Of a stretch of 60,840 nt of DNA, positions 31,636 to 39,831 are shown piece by piece (positions within the stretch are counted from its first letter, which is position 1; every line of letters begins with the position of its first letter). A program made the translations under genes and the position numbers. Origin of the DNA: JAAYEL01 sp964344625 (GTDB lineage: Bacteria > Bacillota > Clostridia > Tissierellales > Peptoniphilaceae). The DNA is taken from the NCBI GenBank assembly GCA_964344625.1, contig CAYFNZ010000002.1, forward strand, positions 1-60,840, in the 5' to 3' direction. The notes below the pieces were generated by a model that did no database searches, had not been told where the DNA came from, and worked only from the letters and a program-made list of their open reading frames with translations.

Positions 31636-32586
31636 TCAGACCCTCATCATATAAATAGTTAAAGCTGTAAAAATGATGCTTGCTAGCATAAAGCCTGCAA
31701 CTATCTTTGGCTCTTTATAGCCCTTTAATTCGAAATGGTGGTGAAATGGGCTCATCAAGAATATTCTCTTTCCCCTAGTCTTAAATGAAATTACTTGAAT
31801 GATTACACTTAAGGCTTCTGCCACAAAGACTCCACCAAGTATTAATAAGAACAAAGTACTATTTAATAAGACCATCATTGAGGTAATAGCCCCACCTATA
31901 GCCATAGATCCTGTATCCCCCATAAAAACTGACGCTGGGTTGGCATTAAAGGCTAAAAATCCTAAAAGAGCTCCTGCAAATATCATCGCTTGGTCTGCAA
32001 TTGACTTGTTTGAACCTACTGCAATTACATATATACCTATAAAGACAGGGATAGCAACTGATGAAAGAAGGCCATCAATCCCATCTGTTAGGTTAACTGC
32101 ATTGGTAGCTCCTACAAAGGCTAATGTCATAATAGGAATTACAAAAATTCCTAAAAATACTAGCTTATTAGCAAAAGGAATTATCATGTAACCCATATTA
32201 TCTTTCAATAAATAAATTAATAAAGATAGGACAAATGAAACTCCTACTTGTAGGAGTAATTTTTGCTTTTCGTTTAAGCCTTCATTTTCACGTTTTTGTA
32301 CCTTTGAATAGTCATCTACAAAACCAATAAGGCCAAATAAAAGTGTTGAAAGCAAGACCATAATCACTTCAAAACTCAGGTCCAATAAAGCCAATGAAAG
32401 GACCAAAAATACCCCTACAAAAGCAAGGCCTCCCATAGTTGGGGTTCCAGCTTTTTTATAATGTTCCTTATTTCCTTCTTCCCTGATTGGTTGCCCAACC
32501 TTCATCCTTATTAGGATGGGAATTAAATATTTCGTAGCTAAAATTGATAAAACTATAGAAATAATAAGTTTCAATTCTACTGTCAT
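31636..32586 (-). CDS. mraY: Phospho-N-acetylmuramoyl-pentapeptide transferase
   Basis: It makes lipid I at the inner membrane face. The 316-residue, ten-TM protein has TPTMGGLAFVG near the N-terminus, FVDDYSK, then GATNAVNLTDGIDGLLSSV (catalytic Asp cluster), and ends with SPFHHHFELKGYKEPK. ATG 32586 has GGAGG 5 bases upstream; an upstream in-frame codon at 32598 does not. It lies between pbpB and murD; murF and murE, often found here, are absent. Confidence 0.96.
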   Translation of the reverse strand: MTVELKLIISIVLSILATKYLIPILIRMKVGQPIREEGNKEHYKKAGTPTMGGLAFVGVFLVLSLALLDLSFEVIMVLLSTLLFGLIGFVDDYSKVQKRENEGLNEKQKLLLQVGVSFVLSLLIYLLKDNMGYMIIPFANKLVFLGIFVIPIMTLAFVGATNAVNLTDGIDGLLSSVAIPVFIGIYVIAVGSNKSIADQAMIFAGALLGFLAFNANPASVFMGDTGSMAIGGAITSMMVLLNSTLFLLILGGVFVAEALSVIIQVISFKTRGKRIFLMSPFHHHFELKGYKEPKIVAGFMLASIIFTALTIYMMRV

Positions 32587-32601
32587 AATCTCCTCCAAAT
32601 A

Positions 32602-34860
32602 TTAATTAGTCTTTAGCTTAATGCGGTCATTTATTTTCATCTGACCATAAGCCTTAGGTAACTGCTCTTTAATTGTATCCCCTTGGCCATTTAAATCAAA
32701 TTTTATTTTATTTTCTTGAAGAAGTTTTGTAGCTTCATCTTTTTTCATGCCAACTAAGTCAGGTACATAGATAGTTTTTTGATCAACTTCTGTTACCTTA
32801 ATACTTGCCTTTCGTTCTATATAACCATCAGGGCTTGGACTTTGTTTATTTATTATATGGTAGTCACCGATTTTATTTCTATCATAGTCTAGGTGAAGAC
32901 CTAATTTTCTAAGATCGCTTTTAGCTTCTGCGATTGATAGACCTGTTAAGTCTGGAACACTAATAAGTTCCTTATCTTTAATACCTGATCCATTTTCCTT
33001 TTGATCTATTGCTTCCATGCCAGCAAAAACATTATTAATAAATCCTGCTAGCTCTGAACCAAAATCATATTTTAAAGGATTTGCTACAACTATCAATAAA
33101 GAATACTTAGGTGCATTACTTGGATACATGGCAAAATTGGATATGATATTCATTCCCTTACTATCGCTTAAGTCGGTATCAAAAACGTTATTTGAACTTC
33201 TTACAACAGTAGTTCCACTCTTGTGTCCAATCCTTAATTTATCATCTTGGAAACCATAGGCATCCTTGGAGTTGTTCTCATAATAGGTCCTCATAATAGC
33301 TGAAGTTTGTTCAGAAATAACCCTAGCAAGTTCTGTTTTAGGTTCGGATTTAATTATCTTATTATTTTCATCAGTTACAGCCTTAAGTATATGAGGTCTA
33401 TAATAGATTCCCCCATTTATTGTTGCATTTAGGGCAGCCAATTGTTGGATTGGTGTAGTTGATATGGAGTGACCATAACTCATAGGCCTAAAGTCAACAT
33501 CATCTATATTTGTATCCTTTGGAAATGATCCTGCAACCTCATTAGGTAGGTCAATACCTGATTTTTGACCATACTTGAAGCCATTTCCATAAGCGACAAA
33601 CTTGTCCCTTCCAATGTCATCAATTATTCCTACATAGGCTGGGTTACATGAATTTGAGAAGGCTTCCATAAGAGTTTGGTCCCCGTGAGGGTCATTAGGC
33701 CTCCAGCAATTAATTACTACCCCAGGGGCGATTTCAATTCTACCAGAACAGAAATAGTGCTTGTCTTCGATAAATCTTGTAGAGTCAAGGGCTACAGATG
33801 TAGTAATACTCTTGAATGTAGATCCTGGCTCATAAATTGAGCTAACATTTAGGTTATTCCACCTACTGATAGTGTATTCTGAAACCTTGTCCTTATCCAA
33901 AACTTCTAAGAACATCTTGTCGATGTCGCTAGATAAGTCTCTTGGATTGTTGGCATCAAAGCTTGGAAGGCTCTCCATAGCTAGTATTTCACCAGTATTA
34001 GGATCAGAAATAATAGCTGTAGCATAGGAAGGTTTGTTGTCCTTAAAGACTTGAACTAGTTCATTATGAAGGATTTTTTCCACATTACTATCAAGGGTAG
34101 TTACTATGTTTTTTGCCTTCTCTCCATTTAATTTCATACTGGATTCAAAGTCTAACTTAGTTCCCCCAACAGCCTTATAGTATTCGCTATATCCATTTTC
34201 ACCGGAAAGAATTTCATCATATTGCTTTTCCAAACCATAAAGGCCCTTAGAATTTTCTACAAAACCTATTGTAGATGCTGAAACATCCTTATTTGGATAG
34301 AATCTTACGCTTTCAGTATAGAAGTTAACATAGCCAAGGTTTAACTTTTCAACAGCTTCTTTCTTCTTATCATCAACCTTGAATGCAATTGGCCCAGCTA
34401 TGTTATTTTCAAGCATTGAAATAACTGATTTAGGGTCAATTCCCAATATTGAAGAAAACTTTTCAACCTCATCTATTGTATAAGCTGGAAGACTGGTCTT
34501 TGCTTGATATTTTTCCTTTAGGGCGATATTTCTTCTATCCCTCTTTTCAAGTTCTGCCTCTTCTTCCAATAACTTTTCTTTTTCATTTTTTGCTATAGCT
34601 TGGGAGATATATGCTGTGTTAAAATTTAAGTTTGCAGCCAAAGGCTTGTTATTCCTATCATAGATTATTCCCCTGTCCTGGTGAATTATCGACTTAGAAA
34701 TAATCTTTTTATCACCCTTTTCCCTGTACATATTCACATCAAAAACCTGTAAATATGCTAGCCTAAAAATATAAATAAAAAATAAAAAAGCAACGAAATA
34801 CATAAAACGTCTGATGTTTTTATTGCTTTCATTGCCTAAATTTGAATTGATTTTTTTCAT
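32602..34860 (-). CDS. Class B penicillin-binding protein 2 with two PASTA domains
   Basis: This septal transpeptidase has 752 residues. After one TM segment (about 19-38) comes the dimerisation domain, then the transpeptidase with SxxK (Ser347-Lys350 in PGSTFK), SxN (Ser404-Asn406 in NSCN) and KSGT (547-550). KSGT replaces the commoner KTGT. Two PASTA domains follow (about 633-692 and 698-752; VPDLTGLSIAEAKSDL and VPDLVGMKKDEATKLL). The layout is that of SpoVD/PBP2x; in a non-sporulating anaerobe it should be the division PBP working with FtsW. GGAGAAATT precedes the ATG. Confidence 0.95.
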   Translation of the reverse strand: MKKINSNLGNESNKNIRRFMYFVAFLFFIYIFRLAYLQVFDVNMYREKGDKKIISKSIIHQDRGIIYDRNNKPLAANLNFNTAYISQAIAKNEKEKLLEEEAELEKRDRRNIALKEKYQAKTSLPAYTIDEVEKFSSILGIDPKSVISMLENNIAGPIAFKVDDKKKEAVEKLNLGYVNFYTESVRFYPNKDVSASTIGFVENSKGLYGLEKQYDEILSGENGYSEYYKAVGGTKLDFESSMKLNGEKAKNIVTTLDSNVEKILHNELVQVFKDNKPSYATAIISDPNTGEILAMESLPSFDANNPRDLSSDIDKMFLEVLDKDKVSEYTISRWNNLNVSSIYEPGSTFKSITTSVALDSTRFIEDKHYFCSGRIEIAPGVVINCWRPNDPHGDQTLMEAFSNSCNPAYVGIIDDIGRDKFVAYGNGFKYGQKSGIDLPNEVAGSFPKDTNIDDVDFRPMSYGHSISTTPIQQLAALNATINGGIYYRPHILKAVTDENNKIIKSEPKTELARVISEQTSAIMRTYYENNSKDAYGFQDDKLRIGHKSGTTVVRSSNNVFDTDLSDSKGMNIISNFAMYPSNAPKYSLLIVVANPLKYDFGSELAGFINNVFAGMEAIDQKENGSGIKDKELISVPDLTGLSIAEAKSDLRKLGLHLDYDRNKIGDYHIINKQSPSPDGYIERKASIKVTEVDQKTIYVPDLVGMKKDEATKLLQENKIKFDLNGQGDTIKEQLPKAYGQMKINDRIKLKTN

Positions 34861-34870
34861 AATTTCTCCA

Positions 34871-35368
34871 TCACCTAATTAGTCCATTGACAAATGATAG
34901 AAGAGATTCATCTTTAGCCTTAACTTGATTTTCTTCAGCTAACTCAACTTGGTCCTTTTGGCCTGTGGATTTTTCTGAAGACTTTTCAATTATTACTATA
35001 TTAGTAGTGCCAGGATAAACCATCCCTAACCTAGTAGATGCGATTTTTTCAATCCTTTCCTTTGAAGCAAAAGGACTCAATTTCAATTCTAAAGAATCTA
35101 TTGCAAGTTTAAGGTCTTCATTCTCAGCTTGGACTAGTTTATTATTGCTATTAATTGCTACCATTTCAGTATAACCCAAGACCACACTAAGAATCAATAA
35201 TGAACTAATAATAGAAGCTGATAGAATAAAGTATACCTTGGCCTTGTAAAAATTTACTCTGGCCTTAGCCCTTGATTTGCTTCTTGTCCTGTTTTGGCTA
35301 TTAGTATATGAATTTATATATATATCATTTTGAAGGGATTCTATTTTATTATTATTTAGGGCTTCCAT
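34871..35368 (-). CDS. ftsL: FtsL-like cell division protein
   Basis: This 165-residue bitopic protein has a basic cytosolic tail of about 45 residues (NRTRSKSRAKARVNFYKAK), one TM segment (about 48-68) and a leucine-rich coiled coil (NKLVQAENEDLKLAIDSLEL). A short region ending RIEKIASTRLGMVYP follows, with the A.. LGM.YP motif typical of FtsL. The C-terminal tail is charged and low complexity. The position between rsmH and the PBP supports FtsL. It should pair with the DivIC-like protein at 54801-55226. Confidence 0.85.
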   Translation of the reverse strand: MEALNNNKIESLQNDIYINSYTNSQNRTRSKSRAKARVNFYKAKVYFILSASIISSLLILSVVLGYTEMVAINSNNKLVQAENEDLKLAIDSLELKLSPFASKERIEKIASTRLGMVYPGTTNIVIIEKSSEKSTGQKDQVELAEENQVKAKDESLLSFVNGLIR

Positions 35369-35382
35369 ATTAGTTTTTTCTC

Positions 35383-36318
35383 CTATATTTTATGACAAAT
35401 TCTTAGTTTTGCTGACTTCGCTCTTCTATTATTTTCTAATTCTTCTTTTGAAGCTGTAATTGGTTTTCTAGTGATAATCTTGATTTCTTCTTTTTTGTTG
35501 CAGACGCAAATAGGAAACTCTGGCGGACAGGTACATCCCTTTGCCATCTCTAAAAATTTAATCTTTACAATCCTATCTTCTATTGAGTGAAAGGTTATCA
35601 CGGCAAGTCTTCCACCAACCTTAAGCCTGTCAACAGCTATGCCTAAGGTGGATTCTAAGACATCAAGTTCCTTGTTTACTTCAATCCTAAGCGCTTGAAA
35701 TACCCTTTTTGCAGGGTGCTTGCCTTCCATCCTAATCTTTTTTGGTATAGCTTTCTTAATAATTTCCACAAGCTCCAAAGTAGATACGATTTCTTTTTCA
35801 GCTCTTTCAGCAACTATGAATTCAGCAATCCTTTTGCCCCACTTTTCTTCCCCGTAGTTCCAAAATATATTTTCTAATTCCTCTTTACTGTAATTATTAA
35901 CGACATATCTAGCGGTAAGTTCTTGAGACTTATCCATTCTCATGTCCAAAATAGCGTCTTGATGGTATGAAAATCCCCTATCTTTTTCATCTAATTGATA
36001 GCTTGAGACCCCTATGTCCATTAAAACTCCATCTACTTTATCTATGTTCAAAGAGTCTAGGATAGATTCTAAATAAGCGTAATTGCTCTTTACAAAATAA
36101 ACTTGATCCTTGTAGTCAGAAAGCTTTCTTTGGGCTTCAATCAAGGCATCTTCATCCTGGTCAATTGCCACAAGTCTTCCTTCTGGGCCAAGCTTCTTTA
36201 AGATTTCTAAGCTGTGACCACCACCACCTAAAGTGCAATCTACATATATTCCATTTTCTTTTATGTCCAGTCCATCAATTGTTTCTTTTAATAAAACTGG
36301 TATATGATTAAATTCCAT
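35383..36318 (-). CDS. rsmH: 16S rRNA (cytosine1402-N4)-methyltransferase
   Basis: This 311-residue SAM enzyme has HIPVLLKETIDGL at the start, SAM motif VDCTLGGGGHSLEIL, DGVLMDIGVSSYQLDEKDRG, and the late FHSIEDRIVK with a cysteine cluster CTCPPEFPICVCNKK. Start ATG 36318 has AGGAG 5 bases upstream; a GTG two codons earlier is less well placed. It follows mraZ directly and modifies C1402 of 16S rRNA. Confidence 0.96.
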   Translation of the reverse strand: MEFNHIPVLLKETIDGLDIKENGIYVDCTLGGGGHSLEILKKLGPEGRLVAIDQDEDALIEAQRKLSDYKDQVYFVKSNYAYLESILDSLNIDKVDGVLMDIGVSSYQLDEKDRGFSYHQDAILDMRMDKSQELTARYVVNNYSKEELENIFWNYGEEKWGKRIAEFIVAERAEKEIVSTLELVEIIKKAIPKKIRMEGKHPAKRVFQALRIEVNKELDVLESTLGIAVDRLKVGGRLAVITFHSIEDRIVKIKFLEMAKGCTCPPEFPICVCNKKEEIKIITRKPITASKEELENNRRAKSAKLRICHKI

Positions 36319-36326
36319 TTGCACTC

Positions 36327-36758
36327 CTATATATCTAATTCTTCAAATTCATCCATCATATTGTTGAACAATTCTTCTTTTTCACTATTGTATTGGTCAT
36401 ATCTTTCCTTAGACCAAATTTCAATCCTTGAAGCTACACCTGTTATTGCAACATCCTTTTTTATATCGGCATACTCTCTCAAGTTTTGTGGTATTATGAC
36501 CCTTCCTTGCTTATCAACCTCTACTTCTCTAGCAGGTGCATATAAAAACCTAGAAAATTCTCTAGCTTTTTTTGAGGTCAATTTTAGGTCCTTCATCTTG
36601 TCATACATAGCCTTCCATTCAGTTTCATCATACACAAATAAGCAACCGTCAATCCCTCTAGTTATATAGAAGACTGGTCCTAGTTGCTCCCTAAATTTTT
36701 GAGGCATGATGACTCTGCCTTTTGTGTCGATAGAGTGTATATATTCCCCAATATACAT
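36327..36758 (-). CDS. mraZ: Transcriptional regulator MraZ
   Basis: This AbrB-like protein forms ring oligomers and represses its own dcw operon. Its 143 residues contain two SpoVT/AbrB repeats: IHSIDTKGRVIMPQKFREQL and VEVDKQGRVIIPQNLREYA, each with the DxxGR signature. ATG 36758 with GGGG 7 bases upstream is preferred over a longer in-frame extension to 36791, which would translate the operator boxes. It is the first gene of the cluster running to ftsW. Confidence 0.95.
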   Translation of the reverse strand: MYIGEYIHSIDTKGRVIMPQKFREQLGPVFYITRGIDGCLFVYDETEWKAMYDKMKDLKLTSKKAREFSRFLYAPAREVEVDKQGRVIIPQNLREYADIKKDVAITGVASRIEIWSKERYDQYNSEKEELFNNMMDEFEELDI

Positions 36759-36767
36759 AATCTGTCC

Positions 36768-36802
36768 CCACTTTCTACCACATAATGACACTTTCTTACC
36801 AC
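36768..36802 (-). promoter_or_regulatory. MraZ-box array (four GTG[G/T] repeats)
   Basis: On the minus strand GTGG (36802-36799), GTGT (36791-36788), GTGG (36781-36778) and GTGGGG (36771-36766) are spaced 11, 10 and 10 bases, one per helical turn. Evenly spaced GTGG-type repeats upstream of mraZ are the known MraZ operator. Here the array starts at about the predicted transcription start and ends 8 bases before the ATG. Confidence 0.85.
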
Positions 36803-36810
36803 TTAGTTAC

Positions 36811-36839
36811 ATATTACATTAATTTTTGTTTATATTCAA
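36811..36839 (-). promoter_or_regulatory. dcw cluster (mraZ) promoter
   Basis: On the minus strand TTGAAT (36834-36839), a 17-base spacer and TAATAT (36811-36816) lie directly upstream of the MraZ boxes. Transcription would start near 36804. Confidence 0.6.
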
Positions 36840-36934
36840 GCGTTTTTTACAGTTTAAATCCTTATTTTTCAATCACTAGAGAAAAATATTAATATTTTTA
36901 TATTATTTTTACATAAGGAAAAAAAACCTTTAAA

Positions 36935-36966
36935 ATAAAAAAAAATGAACCAAAAAAATGGTCCAT
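36935..36966 (-). terminator. Terminator after lgt
   Basis: On the minus strand ATGGACCA pairs with TGGTTCAT (36959-36966 with 36945-36952, one G-U pair), followed by a run of nine T (36936-36944). It closes the hflX-lgt operon. The rest of the 36792-36993 gap holds only the mraZ promoter and A/T-rich sequence. Confidence 0.8.
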
Positions 36967-36993
36967 TTTCATAGAAAAATATTTAATTTCTTC

Positions 36994-37764
36994 TTATTCT
37001 ACTTTTACTGATTCTTCCTGGTTTTTGTATTTTCTAGCCTGAATAATAAAAATCAAGATTCCAACAATTATAAACACCACACTCACTAGTTGGGCTACCC
37101 TGATCGGTCCCCACCATAGGCTATCCGTCCTAAGACCTTCGACAAAGAATCTCAAAACTCCGTAAAATATTAAATAAAGAGCTGATGTTTGTCCATATCT
37201 AGTTTGTTTTTTCTTAAAGAAATTCAATAGGATAATAAAAATAATAACATTTCCTATAGATTCATATAAGAAGGTCGGATGATACTTTTGTCCATCGATA
37301 ATAACTCCCCAAGGAAGGTCAGTCGGACCACCATGGGCCTCATTATTAATAAAGTTTCCCCACCTGCCTATAGCTTGCGCCAGCGGTAGAAAAACCATAA
37401 CCACATCAGATAAAGGTAAAAATTTCACCTTTCTTTTTTTACAAAATATATAGCCTACAATAATGCCTGCTAGGACCCCACCATGAATAGCAAGTCCCCC
37501 AGACCTAATATCTATAATCTTCATAAAATCGCCCGCATATTGGTCCCATTCAAAAACTACATAGTATAAACGAGCCCCAATTATTGCTATAGGCAAAATC
37601 CACAAGGCCATATCAAAAACCAGTTCTTCATCTCCACCTATCCTCTTATAGAGCTTAGAAGCCCCATATACGGCAATAATCATGCCAGTTACTATTAAAA
37701 TAGCATACCAATATACGGGAATCCCAAATAGGTGAAATGCTACCCTACTACCCTGAAATTGCAT
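36994..37764 (-). CDS. lgt: Prolipoprotein diacylglyceryl transferase
   Basis: This membrane enzyme transfers diacylglycerol to the lipobox cysteine of prolipoproteins, such as the one at 309-1856. It has 256 residues with about seven TM segments. The Lgt signature GRWGNFINNEAHGG is intact, as are RSGGLAIHGGVLAG and the late FFVEGLRTDSL. ATG 37764 follows AGAGGTG by 6 bases; a GTG at 37773 is an alternative. Its start lies within the end of the DUF1461 gene, so the two are translationally coupled. Confidence 0.95.
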   Translation of the reverse strand: MQFQGSRVAFHLFGIPVYWYAILIVTGMIIAVYGASKLYKRIGGDEELVFDMALWILPIAIIGARLYYVVFEWDQYAGDFMKIIDIRSGGLAIHGGVLAGIIVGYIFCKKRKVKFLPLSDVVMVFLPLAQAIGRWGNFINNEAHGGPTDLPWGVIIDGQKYHPTFLYESIGNVIIFIILLNFFKKKQTRYGQTSALYLIFYGVLRFFVEGLRTDSLWWGPIRVAQLVSVVFIIVGILIFIIQARKYKNQEESVKVE

Positions 37765-38447
37765 AGTAAACACCTCTTCTTGTTCTTATTAAAATATACG
37801 TCATACACCAAAATTATAAACACCGCCAGTAAAGCAATAGCAAAGTAAATGAAAATATTTTTCGCTATTCCTGTAAAGAAATTCAATGGCAACATTTGTA
37901 TCATAAGGTCTGTCGCAGGATCTAACAGCCACAAATCATTATCAAAAAATAACTCATGAAAGCCTACAAAATACTTATTAAAATCCGTTGAAGCGAGAAC
38001 GGCAAAAATCACTGAAATAGCTATTAGGCCTATTAGGTAATATAGGGTTTTTTTAGTCATCCTAGCCCTATTCTTAAATACTAAATTAAGAATTAAGGTA
38101 AGAACAACTACTGTTACTGAAATACTAGTCACCCTTCTATTTAATTCATACAAGGAAAAGACATCCCTCATATGGGCTATTTCCCTCTCATTGAAATGCT
38201 TCTTCAAGAGACTTTCTTGACCATTGTCCAGGTAACTTGTAAGGTCATATGTTATCTTATCCAATTCTTCCTGACTCTTGCCCGTTACAAGGTCTATGCC
38301 ATTATCAATTTGAAACTTATGGTAATAGTTCAAATCACTTGAATTGAGGCTAATTGAAAGACTTAGGGCTCCTAAAAATATTGATAAAGCAAGTATTATT
38401 GACCAAATATGGTATAATCCTTCTTTCCAAAAATTTTTATTCTTCAT
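37740..38447 (-). CDS. TIGR01906/DUF1461 family integral membrane protein
   Basis: This 235-residue membrane protein has a TM segment at about 15-35, an extracellular region, then three more TM segments (about 108-125, 134-152, 200-222). The region between has FVGFHELFFDNDLWLLDPAT, where H..FF.ND.W.LDP is the family's hallmark. The function is unknown. It lies between yebC and lgt with short overlaps on both sides. Confidence 0.82.
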   Translation of the reverse strand: MKNKNFWKEGLYHIWSIILALSIFLGALSLSISLNSSDLNYYHKFQIDNGIDLVTGKSQEELDKITYDLTSYLDNGQESLLKKHFNEREIAHMRDVFSLYELNRRVTSISVTVVVLTLILNLVFKNRARMTKKTLYYLIGLIAISVIFAVLASTDFNKYFVGFHELFFDNDLWLLDPATDLMIQMLPLNFFTGIAKNIFIYFAIALLAVFIILVYDVYFNKNKKRCLLCNFRVVG

Positions 38448-39165
38448 CTTCTAGCCAGTTATGATACACATTTTGCACATCATCATTTTCTTCAAGCATG
38501 TCAATAAGTTTTTCCATATTTGCACTAGCTTTTTCATCTAAATCTTGATAGTTTTGTGCTACATACATTATGTCGCTATCTACAAATTCATAAGACTTAT
38601 CCTTTAGGTAAGTTTTTACAGCATTAAAGTCTTCAATATTTGTATATACGACAATCATGCCGTCTTCTGACTTAATATCTTTAACATCAGCTTCAAGGGC
38701 ATCAAGCATAAAGTCGTCATAATCATATTTTCCTGCATCAAGTAGGATTACTCCCACGTGATCAAACATAAATGATACTGAACCACTTGTACCCAAATTG
38801 CCACCAAATTTATCAAAGGCATGTCTTACATCAGGAGCTGTCCTATTTCTATTATCAGTTAAGCATTCTACTATAACTGCTATTCCGCCTGGACCGTAAC
38901 CTTCATATGTAACTTCTTCAAAGTTTTCACCTTCAGAAGAGCTAACACCTTTTTTTATGGCTCTCATTATATTGTCATTTGGCATATTTATGCTTTTAGC
39001 CTTATCAATAGCAGATTTTAGGGCTGCATTGTAGTCTGGGTTGTCTCCACCTTGCTTTGCAGCTACCATTAATGCCCTACCCAGCTTGGTAAATTCTTTA
39101 GCCCTCCTAGCATCTTCTTTGCCCTTTTTGTTCTTAATCTTACTCCATTTATTATGTCCTGCCAT
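38437..39165 (-). CDS. YebC/PmpR-family protein
   Basis: This 242-residue cytosolic protein starts with MAGHNKWSKIKNKKGKEDAR, the family signature, and has GYGPGGIAVIVECLTDNRNR and GTSGSVSFMFD. YebC proteins were described as transcriptional regulators; recent work on the family points to a translation role at difficult peptide motifs. ATG 39165 has GGAGG 8 bases upstream; a longer frame to 39204 lacks one. It overlaps DUF1461 by 11 bases. Confidence 0.94.
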   Translation of the reverse strand: MAGHNKWSKIKNKKGKEDARRAKEFTKLGRALMVAAKQGGDNPDYNAALKSAIDKAKSINMPNDNIMRAIKKGVSSSEGENFEEVTYEGYGPGGIAVIVECLTDNRNRTAPDVRHAFDKFGGNLGTSGSVSFMFDHVGVILLDAGKYDYDDFMLDALEADVKDIKSEDGMIVVYTNIEDFNAVKTYLKDKSYEFVDSDIMYVAQNYQDLDEKASANMEKLIDMLEENDDVQNVYHNWLEDEE

Positions 39166-39169
39166 TCTT

Positions 39170-39829
39170 TTATCCTCCAATAATCTTTCTGTTTTTTTCT
39201 GCAAGTAATAACTTCTGACCTACCTGTACTTCTATGTTTGCAGAAGTTAACTCTATGAGGTCTTTTTCAAAACCTTCGTATTCACCATCGGAAATATATA
39301 GCTGAATACTAACCTTGTCAGTATAATCTCTAGAAATCTCAAAATATTCATTTGACAAGATATAATTTTCAACTTTACCTAGTAAAGTATAATCTATTAA
39401 CAAGTTTATTTTCAAATATTTTTTCATACAAACGACATTTGCTTCGTCTAGGGCTAAAGAAGTCGACTTGCTATAGGCCCTAATAAGCCCTGATGCTCCT
39501 AACTTTACGCCCCCAAAATACCTGGTTACTACCAAGCAAATGTTTGTTAAGTCTTCAGATTTTAATACTCCTAAAATCGGTATGCCCGCAGTTCCCTGGG
39601 GCTCCCCATCATCGCTATATCTTTGAATTCCTTTGTTGGCCCCGATAATATAGGCATAACAATTATGGTTGGCCTGTCTATTATTTTTCTTTACTTCTTC
39701 AATAAATTCTATAGCCTCTTCTTCATTGTCAACAGCTTTTGCGTGACCTATAAAAAGGGATTTCTTGATTTCTAACTGTATTTCACTTTCGCCTAAAATT
39801 GTCTTATATTCTTCCATTGTCATTACCAT
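39170..39829 (-). CDS. YigZ/IMPACT-family protein (UPF0029)
   Basis: The protein has 219 residues. The N-terminal IMPACT domain has KKSLFIGHAKAVDNEEEA, YSDDGEPQGTAGIPIL and VTRYFGGVKLGASGLIRAYS, which are diagnostic. A C-terminal DUF1949-type ferredoxin-like fold follows. Family members are linked to translation regulation in eukaryotes; the bacterial role is unclear. Three in-frame ATG codons lie at 39829, 39823 and 39817, none with a strong ribosome-binding site, so the start may be up to four codons later. It starts next to the hflX stop. Confidence 0.9.
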   Translation of the reverse strand: MVMTMEEYKTILGESEIQLEIKKSLFIGHAKAVDNEEEAIEFIEEVKKNNRQANHNCYAYIIGANKGIQRYSDDGEPQGTAGIPILGVLKSEDLTNICLVVTRYFGGVKLGASGLIRAYSKSTSLALDEANVVCMKKYLKINLLIDYTLLGKVENYILSNEYFEISRDYTDKVSIQLYISDGEYEGFEKDLIELTSANIEVQVGQKLLLAEKNRKIIGG

Positions 39830-39831
39830 AC

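Noticed and set aside
31799..32191. 130-codon open frame on the plus strand inside mraY
   Set aside because: It is antisense to a clear mraY and rich in Ile/Pro/Thr in the pattern of a reverse-strand shadow; no ribosome-binding site. The same applies to 27950-28342 opposite ftsZ and 36304-36669 opposite mraZ.
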